Positions 1 to 6,948 of a DNA stretch of 32,085 nucleotides are shown one piece after another. The notes under the pieces are model-generated. The model was not told where the DNA came from and made no database searches. It was given only the letters and a program-made list of their open reading frames with translations. A program made the position numbers and the translations under genes. This stretch comes from an uncultured Burkholderiales bacterium (GTDB taxonomy: Bacteria; Pseudomonadota; Gammaproteobacteria; Burkholderiales; Burkholderiaceae_C), in assembly GCA_903844825.1 (NCBI GenBank), contig CAIMVC010000338.1:1-32085 (forward strand). Direction: 5' to 3'. Within the stretch, counting starts at the first letter, position 1; the number at the start of each line of letters is the position of its first letter.

Positions 1-1069
1 CGGGGTTTGCACCCGCGCTCTGCGGACCCACGCGAAAACGCGCACCGTCAAACGCCAGCAGCGAGCCGCCACCGGCCGCCACGGTGTGGATGCTCATCAT
101 GGGTGCGCGCATGCGCACTCCGGCCACCTGGGTCTCGAACTCGCGCTCGAACTCGCCGGCGTAGTGGCTCACGTCGGTGGAGGTGCCACCCATATCAAAG
201 CCAATGATCTTCTCTATGCCGGCAATGGCCGCTGTGCGGGCCATACCGACAATGCCACCCGCCGGGCCACTCAAAATCGCATCCTTGCCCAGAAAGGCCT
301 GCGCATCGGCCAACCCCCCGGAGGACTGCATGAACAAGAGCCGCACGCCCGGCATTTGCGCCGCCACCTGCTCCACATAGCGGCGCAGGATCGGTGACAA
401 ATAGGCATCCACCACCGTGGTGTCGCCGCGGCTGACGAACTTCATCATCGGACTGGTTTCGTGCGAGGTGCTCACTTGCGTAAAACCAGTCTCGCGCGCC
501 AGACGGGCCGCGGCCTGCTCGTGTGCCGTGAAACGATAGCCATGCATGAACACAATGGCCACGCTGCGCAGACCGGCCTGATACTGCGTCTGCAAGGCGG
601 CACGCAAGTGCGACTCATCGAGCGGCAGCAAAACCTCGCCCTGGGCGCTGACCCGCTCCCGGGCCTGCACCACCGCGCTGTAAAGCAGTTCGGGCAGTAC
701 CACCTGCCGATCAAACAGGCGCGGTCGGTTTTGGTAGGCAATGCGCAGCGCATCACGAAAACCCTGGGTCGTCACCAGCAGTGTGGGCTCGCCCTGGCGC
801 TCGAGCAAGGCATTGGTGGCCACGGTCGTGCCCATCTTGACGCAGTCCACCAGGTCCCGGCTCACCACCTGACCCGCCGCCAGACCCAGTAGATGCCGAA
901 TGCCGGCCACCGCCGCGTCGGGATACTGCTCGGGGTTGTCGGACAAGAGTTTGTGCGTGACGAGCGAGCCGTCGGGTCGGCGCCCGACCACGTCCGTGAA
1001 GGTGCCGCCACGGTCTATCCAGAACTGCCACTTTTCTTTCTGAACGCCTGATTTTTCGGGATGGGTCAT
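1..1069 (-). CDS. 5-oxoprolinase / hydantoinase A family protein, N-terminal part (runs off left edge)
   Basis: This is the first ~356 residues of an ATP-dependent amidohydrolase of the HyuA/OPLAH family, whose members open 5-oxoproline or hydantoin rings in the cytoplasm. The reading frame is open from the ATG at 1069 to base 2 with no stop. An N-terminal DRGGTFTDVVG (residues ~19-29) and a second GFDMGGTSTDVS (residues ~288-299) are the two phosphate-binding motifs of the ASKHA-type fold in this family. The segment TTVATNALLE and the Q-N-R-P-R-L-F-D stretch are closer to 5-oxoprolinases than to pure hydantoinases. The C-terminal part and any HyuB-like domain lie outside the window, so 5-oxoprolinase versus N-methylhydantoinase cannot be settled here. 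No neighbour in the window clearly belongs to the same operon. Confidence 0.9.
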   Translation of the reverse strand, partial: MTHPEKSGVQKEKWQFWIDRGGTFTDVVGRRPDGSLVTHKLLSDNPEQYPDAAVAGIRHLLGLAAGQVVSRDLVDCVKMGTTVATNALLERQGEPTLLVTTQGFRDALRIAYQNRPRLFDRQVVLPELLYSAVVQARERVSAQGEVLLPLDESHLRAALQTQYQAGLRSVAIVFMHGYRFTAHEQAAARLARETGFTQVSTSHETSPMMKFVSRGDTTVVDAYLSPILRRYVEQVAAQMPGVRLLFMQSSGGLADAQAFLGKDAILSGPAGGIVGMARTAAIAGIEKIIGFDMGGTSTDVSHYAGEFEREFETQVAGVRMRAPMMSIHTVAAGGGSLLAFDGARFRVGPQSAGANP

Positions 1070-1390
1070 GATGAAGTGGACGACGAATGCGCAGGGGGGC
1101 TGCCGAAGCTACCAAGCATACGCCAGCAAGGTTTGCCGGAATAAGCGAACGAGTCAAGCCGCAGGCTCACGCGCCGCAGCACGCGGCGGCACCGAGGCGG
1201 CATCCAGGCAGAACCGACACGGCGCGCGGCGGCACCTAAGCGCCGGGGAACATCATGCAAAATCCCCCCTGGGGCCGAGAAGGATCCCTGACCCCCCAGG
1301 TTGCCTTGAGGTATCAAGGGGCCCCTCACCCCCGTTCGCCCTGAGGTATCGAAGGGTCTTCCCGGCACGACACCGGATGAAAGGCAAACC
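1070..1390. other. non-coding stretch with GC-rich hairpins
   Basis: About 320 bases separate the divergent oxoprolinase and zinc-ribbon genes. The left half is GC-rich with no convincing reading frame. The right half holds short hairpins, including the pair listed separately at 1304-1356 and a CCCC-T-GGGG palindrome near 1266-1274. Promoters for both divergent genes must lie here, but no convincing -35/-10 pair was found by eye. Confidence 0.5.
1304..1356. repeat. two REP-like hairpins sharing TGAGGTATC
   Basis: The first copy (1304-1319) is a perfect hairpin, CCTTGA-GGTA-TCAAGG. The second (about 1339-1356) is a degenerate copy around the same nine bases TGAGGTATC, now ending CGAAGGG. The second copy with its left flank reads, on the opposite strand, like the CCTTCG...CTCAGGGCGAAC class of dispersed repeat common in Burkholderiales and Xanthomonas intergenic DNA; that comparison is from memory. 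The two copies are 35 bases apart, in the same orientation, just upstream of the gene at 1391. Confidence 0.5.
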
Positions 1391-2113
1391 ATGAATGTTG
1401 ACGAAAAACTATGCCCCTTTTGCTCTGAAGTCATCAAGTCTGCCGCCATCAAGTGCAAGCACTGCAGCACCCTGCTCACTTCGGATCACCCGCTCAGCGC
1501 CGAGCGCCACCAATCGGTCGAATCCATCAAAAAGGTCAGCTCTTTTTTCTCAGGCGCCAACCCCTGGCTGCTGGCCGCCCTGGCGGTGGCTGCCATTTTT
1601 GTGGCGACCAACCCGACCCCGAATGACTTTCAAAACTTCATGGCCGAAAAAATTGCACGCTCGGCCGATCTGGAAAATTCCGGAGCCTTTGGCAAGCTGG
1701 CAGCAGGCATGGCGACGCTGGCAGTCAGCTCGATGACCAGGCACAAGGACTACTATGTGTTTTCAATTTTCGAAATGGACAGCCCTCTGCTCAGGGCGCT
1801 CAACCCGAACGCACCCCGGATGAAATTCGTGGGTATCCTGCAGCAAATCATCCCCCTGAACTCGACCGAGCAGGCGCTCAGGCCCCCGCCGCCGCCCAGT
1901 TCAACGCAGATCGCAACTCCAAGCGGGTCCAGCCCGTCTTCGAACCCAGGCAAGCCTGCCAAATACCCGCGCTGCGCTGGAAGTTATGAGCCTGAAAAAT
2001 GCGCTGCAGATGAGGAAAAACTGGCGCTAGAGTCGCCCGAGCAAAAATCAGCACGGCAAAAAAGACTGCAAGAAGATCGCGACCGCAATATCGAAGAAGC
2101 CATGAGCCAGTAG
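1391..2113 (+). CDS. zinc-ribbon membrane protein, DUF4359-like
   Basis: A 240-residue protein of unknown function. An N-terminal zinc ribbon is formed by CPFC (Cys8, Cys11) and CKHC (Cys22, Cys25). One hydrophobic segment (residues ~57-73) probably spans the membrane. It is followed by N-P-T-P-N-D-F and, about 40 residues later, YYVFSIFEMD, which together resemble the DUF4359 domain; this match is from memory. The C-terminal half has a proline run (about 164-169), two further cysteines (195, 204) and a charged tail (about 207-237). The ATG at 1391 begins exactly at the zinc ribbon. The gene stands alone between the oxoprolinase and TRAP genes and nothing in the context suggests a role. Confidence 0.75.
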   Translation: MNVDEKLCPFCSEVIKSAAIKCKHCSTLLTSDHPLSAERHQSVESIKKVSSFFSGANPWLLAALAVAAIFVATNPTPNDFQNFMAEKIARSADLENSGAFGKLAAGMATLAVSSMTRHKDYYVFSIFEMDSPLLRALNPNAPRMKFVGILQQIIPLNSTEQALRPPPPPSSTQIATPSGSSPSSNPGKPAKYPRCAGSYEPEKCAADEEKLALESPEQKSARQKRLQEDRDRNIEEAMSQ

Positions 2114-2268
2114 TTAAAGTCCAGGCTGAGGTCAGTGGCGCCGTCGGAACGGTTGGGGGTATGCCCGGGGGAGATGGCTCGATATTTGCGTCTATCCTCA
2201 TGACTTCCAGCCTAAACGCCCCAAGTTGGCGCTCATTTCAAGTCCTTCTTTTTTGACCAGGAGCTTTC

Positions 2269-3234
2269 ATGAACCTCAAGTTCGCCGTTACGGCAGCTGC
2301 CTTTTGTGTGACCACAGCGGCCATCGCACAGACCAAGTGGGACTTGCCTGCAGCCTACCCAGCCACCAATTTCCACAGCGAAAACCTGGCTCAGTTTGCG
2401 GCCGATGTTGAAAAAGCCAGTGCCGGCAAGCTCAAGATCACGGTACACGCCAACGCTTCGCTCTTCAAGGCGCCGGAGATCAAACGTGCAGTTCAAGGCG
2501 GCCAGGCCCAAGCTGGCGAGATTTTGCTGGCCAACTTCCAGAACGAATGGCAAATTTTTGGCACAGACGGCCTGCCCTTCCTGGCCGACAGTTATGACAC
2601 CTCGATGAAGCTGTACAAGGCTCAAAAACCAGCTCTCGAGAAAAAGCTGGCCGAGCAAGGCATGGTGCTGCTGTACTCAGTAGCCTGGCCGCCTCAGGGC
2701 ATTTACTCGAAAAAACCGATCAATTCCGCCGCCGACCTCAAGGGCATCAAGTGGCGCGCCTACAGCCCGGCCACCTCACGCATTGCCGAGCTGGTCGGCG
2801 CACAGCCCGTGACAGTGCAGGCCGCGGAATTCTCACAAGCCCTGGCTACGGGCGTCGTCGAATCGACCATGACCTCGGGCGCCACCGGGGTGGACAGCAA
2901 ACTCTACGAGCACCTGAAGTATTACTACGATGCCCAGGCCTGGCTACCCAAAAATGCGGTGATGGCCAACAAGGCGGCCTTTGATGCGCTGGATGCAGCG
3001 ACCCGGCAAACCGTGCTGAAAGCGGCCGCCGATGCAGAAACGCGCGGCTGGACGGCCAGCCGAGCCGTGAACACCAAGACCCTCGAGACGCTCAAAGCCA
3101 ACGGCATGCAGGTTTTGCCGCCCTCGGCCCAACTCAAGGCTGATCTGAAAAAAGTGGGAGATACCATGCTCAAAGAGTGGCTCGACAAAGCCGGGCCTGA
3201 AGGCCAGGCCGTGGTAGAGGCCTTCCGCAAGTAA
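2269..3234 (+). CDS. dctP: TRAP transporter substrate-binding protein DctP
   Basis: Periplasmic solute receptor of a tripartite ATP-independent periplasmic (TRAP) transporter, 321 residues, the usual size for DctP. A Sec signal peptide occupies residues 1-20 (cleavage after AIA). Typical family landmarks follow: the VEKASAGKLKI region (~47-57), the GIYSKKPI strand and DLKGIKWRAYSP (~156-167). Arg163 is at the position of the arginine that holds the substrate carboxylate in most DctP proteins. The start is fixed by AGGAG at 2259-2263 followed by ATG at 2269. It is first in an operon with dctQ (12 bases on) and dctM. The substrate is probably an organic acid but cannot be named from sequence alone. 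Confidence 0.93.
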   Translation: MNLKFAVTAAAFCVTTAAIAQTKWDLPAAYPATNFHSENLAQFAADVEKASAGKLKITVHANASLFKAPEIKRAVQGGQAQAGEILLANFQNEWQIFGTDGLPFLADSYDTSMKLYKAQKPALEKKLAEQGMVLLYSVAWPPQGIYSKKPINSAADLKGIKWRAYSPATSRIAELVGAQPVTVQAAEFSQALATGVVESTMTSGATGVDSKLYEHLKYYYDAQAWLPKNAVMANKAAFDALDAATRQTVLKAAADAETRGWTASRAVNTKTLETLKANGMQVLPPSAQLKADLKKVGDTMLKEWLDKAGPEGQAVVEAFRK

Positions 3235-3246
3235 TCCAGTTAGCGC

Positions 3247-3756
3247 ATGCGCAAGCTGCTTGACGGTCTTTACAACAGCGCTGCCGCCCTGGCTGCGCTT
3301 TGCATGCTCGGCCTGCTGGCGATGGTGCTGCTGTCCATTTTGAGCCGGCAGCTGCAGTTTCATGTGCCCGGCACCGACGCCTACGCGGGCTACCTGATGG
3401 CCGCCAGCGGCTTTCTGGCACTCGCCCACACGCTCAAACGCGGCGAGCATATCCGGGTGACGCTGGTGCTGAGCGCGCTGCGTGGCCGCTGGAAAAAAAG
3501 CCTGGAGGTCTTTGCCTTGTGCCTGGCCGTGCTGCTGGCCATGCTCTTTGCGTTTTACTGCTGCAAGCTCGCCTGGCAGTCGCATGTCTTTAACGACATC
3601 TCGACCGGCAACGACGCGACACCGCTGTGGGTTCCGCAACTGGCGATGGCCCTGGGCTCGGTGATTTTTGCGATCGCCTTCATAGACGAAATCGTGCTGG
3701 AGCTTCAGGGTCGGCGGGGTGCCCCCACCAGCGGCGAAGCCCTGCGCCATGAATGA
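3247..3756 (+). CDS. dctQ: TRAP transporter small membrane subunit DctQ
   Basis: A 169-residue integral membrane protein with four hydrophobic segments (roughly residues 9-32, 45-60, 83-108 and 126-146), the DctQ layout. The central HTLKRGEHIRVTL is the conserved loop of the family, in which an H-x-R motif follows the second helix. DctQ binds the large DctM subunit and is needed for sodium-coupled uptake. It lies 12 bases after dctP and 21 bases before dctM, in the same operon, so it belongs to the same transporter. Confidence 0.92.
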   Translation: MRKLLDGLYNSAAALAALCMLGLLAMVLLSILSRQLQFHVPGTDAYAGYLMAASGFLALAHTLKRGEHIRVTLVLSALRGRWKKSLEVFALCLAVLLAMLFAFYCCKLAWQSHVFNDISTGNDATPLWVPQLAMALGSVIFAIAFIDEIVLELQGRRGAPTSGEALRHE

Positions 3757-3777
3757 TTTTCACAAGGCGAGCTGCGC

Positions 3778-5076
3778 ATGAATGATCTGGCCGTCATGGC
3801 GCTGTTGGTGCTCTGCCTTTTTTTGATTTTGGGCAGCGGCGTGTGGATCGGCCTGACGCTGTCGGGCGTGGCCTGGATCGGCATGCAACTCTTTACGGCT
3901 CGGCCCGCCGGAGACGCCATGGCCGTCACCATCTGGGGTTCCGCTTCGAGCTGGACACTGACGGCGCTGCCGCTGTTTGTCTGGATGGGCGAGATCTTGT
4001 TTCGCACCCGACTGTCACAGGACATGTTCAAGGGCCTGGCCCCCTGGATGCAGGCGCTACCCGGGCGCTTGCTGCACACCAACGTGGTGGGCTGCACCAT
4101 CTTTGCCGCCGTATCGGGCTCCAGCGCCGCCACCTGCGCCACCATTGGCAAGATGACACTGCCAGAGCTCACACGGCGCGGCTACCCCGAACACATGGTA
4201 GTCGGCACGCTGGCTGGTGCCAGTACCCTGGGTTTGTTAATTCCGCCGTCCATCATCATCGTTTATGGCGTGACCGCCGAGGTATCCATCGCCAAGCTCT
4301 TCATTGCCGGCGTCTTTCCCGGCATCATGCTGGCCCTGATGTTTTCGGGCTACATCGTGCTCTGGGCGCTGCGTCATCCGGATCAGATTCCACCCGCCGA
4401 TACAAAATTCACGTTCAGGCAAAAACTCGCGGCTTCGCGCAGCCTGATTCCGGTGGTGTCGCTGATCATCGCGGTGCTGGGCTCGATTTACTCCGGCATC
4501 GCCACAGCCACCGAGGCCGCAGCCGTTGGCGTGGTGGGGGCGCTGCTGATTTCGGCCCTGCAAGGCTCTCTGAGTTGGAACAGCTTCAAAGAGGCGCTGA
4601 TGGGCGCAACCCGGCTGTACTGCATGATCGCCCTGATCCTGGCGGGTGCCGCATTTCTGACCCTGTCCATGGGCTACATCGGTCTGCCCCGCCACCTGGC
4701 CGAATGGATTGCCAGCATGGGCCTGTCGCAAGCCGAATTAATCTTGGCGCTGACACTGTTTTTTGTTTTGCTGGGCTGCTTTCTCGATGGCATATCGATG
4801 GTGGTTCTGACCATGGGCGTGCTCATGCCAACGATTCAAAAAGCCGGTATCGATCCGATCTGGTTTGGCATCTTCATTGTGCTGGTGGTTGAAATGGCAC
4901 AGATCACGCCACCCGTCGGATTTAACCTCTTTGTGCTGCAAGGCATGACGGGCCGGGAGCTGACATGGATCGCCAGGGTCACCCTGCCCATGTTTTTCCT
5001 CATGTGCGCAGCGGTCGCCATTATTTATGTGTTGCCCGGTATCGTGACCTGGTTGCCACAGCAAATGATGCGCTAG
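3778..5076 (+). CDS. dctM: TRAP transporter large permease subunit DctM
   Basis: A 432-residue polytopic protein, the normal length of DctM, the transporting subunit of a TRAP system. Features seen: GSSAATCATIGKMTLPEL (about 119-136), the first conserved half-repeat; GLLIPPSIIIVYG (about 152-164); and, in the second half, the ATEAAAVGVVGAL and Q-I-T-P-P-V-G-F-N-L motifs. A purine-rich AAGGCGAG precedes the ATG. The gene completes the dctPQM operon. The next gene, crcB, starts only 12 bases after the stop and may be co-transcribed. Confidence 0.93.
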   Translation: MNDLAVMALLVLCLFLILGSGVWIGLTLSGVAWIGMQLFTARPAGDAMAVTIWGSASSWTLTALPLFVWMGEILFRTRLSQDMFKGLAPWMQALPGRLLHTNVVGCTIFAAVSGSSAATCATIGKMTLPELTRRGYPEHMVVGTLAGASTLGLLIPPSIIIVYGVTAEVSIAKLFIAGVFPGIMLALMFSGYIVLWALRHPDQIPPADTKFTFRQKLAASRSLIPVVSLIIAVLGSIYSGIATATEAAAVGVVGALLISALQGSLSWNSFKEALMGATRLYCMIALILAGAAFLTLSMGYIGLPRHLAEWIASMGLSQAELILALTLFFVLLGCFLDGISMVVLTMGVLMPTIQKAGIDPIWFGIFIVLVVEMAQITPPVGFNLFVLQGMTGRELTWIARVTLPMFFLMCAAVAIIYVLPGIVTWLPQQMMR

Positions 5077-5088
5077 ACGCGCTCCGCG

Positions 5089-5487
5089 ATGAATCACCCG
5101 GCCCTGTCAATTGCCGCCATCTGCCTGGGCGCCTGTGTCGGCGCCGTCGCACGTTGGCTTTTAGGGCTATGGCTCTCGCCCGGGGGGCTGATTCCCTGGG
5201 GGACGCTGGCGGCCAACCTTATTGGCGGCTATTTGGTGGGGGTGGCCGTTGCCGTCTTTGAGGCCATGCCGCAACTCGATCCCTTGTGGCGACTGCTGCT
5301 GGTCACAGGTTTTTTGGGTGCACTAACCACTTTTTCGAGCTTCTCGGCGGAAGTGGTGGGTTTTTTGATGCAGCAGCGTTACGCCATGGCACTGACCACC
5401 TCGCTGGCGCATCTGCTCGGCTCACTGCTGATGACGGTGGTGGGTATCCGCAGCGCAGCGTATTTCCTGGCATCCCGGGCTGCCTGA
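5089..5487 (+). CDS. crcB: fluoride channel CrcB/Fluc
   Basis: A 132-residue four-helix membrane protein of the Fluc family, which works as a dual-topology dimer and lets toxic fluoride leave the cytoplasm. The diagnostic motifs are present: GTLAANLIGGYLVG (about 41-54, with the polar-track Asn) and GALTTFSSFSAEV (about 79-91, with the two pore-lining Phe). It begins 12 bases after dctM, which leaves no room for the fluoride riboswitch that often precedes crcB, so any fluoride control would have to act elsewhere. Co-transcription with an organic-acid TRAP transporter is unusual, although it may only be chance read-through placement. Confidence 0.95.
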   Translation: MNHPALSIAAICLGACVGAVARWLLGLWLSPGGLIPWGTLAANLIGGYLVGVAVAVFEAMPQLDPLWRLLLVTGFLGALTTFSSFSAEVVGFLMQQRYAMALTTSLAHLLGSLLMTVVGIRSAAYFLASRAA

Positions 5488-5514
5488 GGTGACGTTGGGG
5501 CGCTTGCGCCCTGC

Positions 5515-6156
5515 CTACAGGTCCCGCCTGGCTTCGAGCAAGAACTGCCGCGTCAAGCCCAGACCCATGGCCGCGGCAGCCCCCGCAGCCAGACGTGTGA
5601 GCAAACGGCTTTGCCGGGCATACAGGCTGCGAATGCGTGGCCTCGAGAACAAAAAAGCCAGCAGCAAATGCCAGAGCAAGGCGTTACCAACAACCATGAC
5701 CATCGCCAGCACCATCAAGCCCGCGCCAGGTTGGGCAGGAAAGGCTGCGGCAAAAATACTCCCGAAAAAAAGCGCCGTCTTGGGATTGCTGGCATTGGTG
5801 AGGAAACCGATGCGAAAGGCGGCCCGGTCGGCCACCACCGATAGCGTGGCACCGGACTGTGTTCCGGACTGTGTTCCAGGTGAGCGCCACAGGCGAAACG
5901 CCACGTACAGCAGGTAACACGCGCCGGCCAGTTGCAAAGCCAGACGGGCCTGCGGCAACACCTTGAAGACGGTGTGCACCCCCAGCAAGGCAGAACCCGA
6001 CCACATCAGCGTACCCAGCGCCACGCCGAACGCGGCAAAAACTGCGCTGCGGGTGCGCTCGCCAGCGGCAAATTGAGATACCAGCAGCATGTTCATGCCC
6101 GGGGTGATCAGGACCACCACATGAAGCAGCCAGATCGTGCCAAGCGTGGCGATCAT
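5515..6156 (-). CDS. LysE/RhtB family amino-acid exporter
   Basis: A 213-residue membrane protein of the LysE/RhtB translocator family, exporters of amino acids and related metabolites. The conserved N-terminal VLITPGMNMLLVSQ matches the family P-G-P/M-N region, and GFLTNASNPKTALFFGSIF is the classic middle motif. About six hydrophobic helices are visible. ATG at 6156 is chosen because it begins exactly at the first helix; the frame continues upstream only through the overlapping end of the next gene. The short repeat G-T-Q-S-G-T-Q-S-G (about 113-121) is an imperfect tandem in a loop. It lies 14 bases downstream of the coiled-coil membrane protein on the same strand, so the two are probably one transcript. 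The substrate is not determinable. Confidence 0.9.
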   Translation of the reverse strand: MIATLGTIWLLHVVVLITPGMNMLLVSQFAAGERTRSAVFAAFGVALGTLMWSGSALLGVHTVFKVLPQARLALQLAGACYLLYVAFRLWRSPGTQSGTQSGATLSVVADRAAFRIGFLTNASNPKTALFFGSIFAAAFPAQPGAGLMVLAMVMVVGNALLWHLLLAFLFSRPRIRSLYARQSRLLTRLAAGAAAAMGLGLTRQFLLEARRDL

Positions 6157-6170
6157 GGGCAACGCCTGCG

Positions 6171-6779
6171 TCAGGGCTGGCGCAACTGCGCCTGCCTGAG
6201 GCTGGCCAGTTCGGCGCGCAGTCGCTGGAGCTCGTGCGAGAAGCCTTGCGCGTCGCCAAAATCGGCAAACTGACCGTAATAGGGATGCGCCAGCAAAACC
6301 CGACGAGCGTGCTTGATGGGGCACCAGTACTGCTCGGTACGCGCTGCCACCTCTTTGAAGAACGCGGCCACACCGTTGGCGTAAGAGCAGTACGCGCAAT
6401 TGATCTTTTCGAGCAAATTAAGGTAGGCTAGGTGAGAGCGGTCAAAAACCCAATAGTCACGGCGGCGCACATGCGGGATGCGAAACAGGGGAAAGCAAAG
6501 TAGCTGGTAAGCACAAACGGCCAGGTCGAGCAGCACCAGCGCCGGAAGCAGGCAAAAAATCACCGGTGCAGCCACCACATGGCGCAGTTCGGCCCCCAGC
6601 ACATAAGCCAGCAGCCCGCTTTTGAGGCGGCGCTGCTGGGCCTGCACCTCGTGCTCGAAGTGGACACGTTTTTGCTCAAAGTCCGCGTGCAAGGCTTGTC
6701 GTTTGCGCTGAAACTCTTGCTCGACTTCTTCTTCCATCTGGCAGATGCGATCGAGTAGCTCACTGAGTCTGGTACTCAT
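6171..6779 (-). CDS. unrecognised coiled-coil membrane protein with CxxC motif
   Basis: A 202-residue protein not assigned to a named family. Residues ~5-53 are highly charged and look like a coiled coil. Residues ~57-98 are hydrophobic and could form a pair of membrane helices. The C-terminal half is polar, with R-R-R-D-Y-W-V-F-D-R (~105-114), the segment NCAYCSYANG (Cys128, Cys131) and a YWCPIKHAR block (Cys153, His157), then a second short charged helix. The dense aromatic and cysteine content after the membrane segment suggests a conserved folded domain, possibly metal-binding, but that is a guess. AGAGG precedes the ATG at 6779. It is the upstream partner of the LysE-type exporter. Confidence 0.75.
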   Translation of the reverse strand: MSTRLSELLDRICQMEEEVEQEFQRKRQALHADFEQKRVHFEHEVQAQQRRLKSGLLAYVLGAELRHVVAAPVIFCLLPALVLLDLAVCAYQLLCFPLFRIPHVRRRDYWVFDRSHLAYLNLLEKINCAYCSYANGVAAFFKEVAARTEQYWCPIKHARRVLLAHPYYGQFADFGDAQGFSHELQRLRAELASLRQAQLRQP

Positions 6780-6948
6780 GGCACGCCTCTTTAAAAAGGG
6801 ATGACCGGCCTGAAACTGATCGGCAAAGCCTACCCCCCGTTCGGGTTGGGGACTTCATTATGCGCGCCACGAGCCCGCGGTGAGAACCCCATCCGAGCCC
6901 CTGTCAGGACCCGAAGATCAAACCCTGCAAAAGGCTGGAAAGACCCGC

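Noticed and set aside
5077-5088. Fluoride riboswitch before crcB
   Set aside because: Only 12 bases separate dctM and crcB, too short for the riboswitch.
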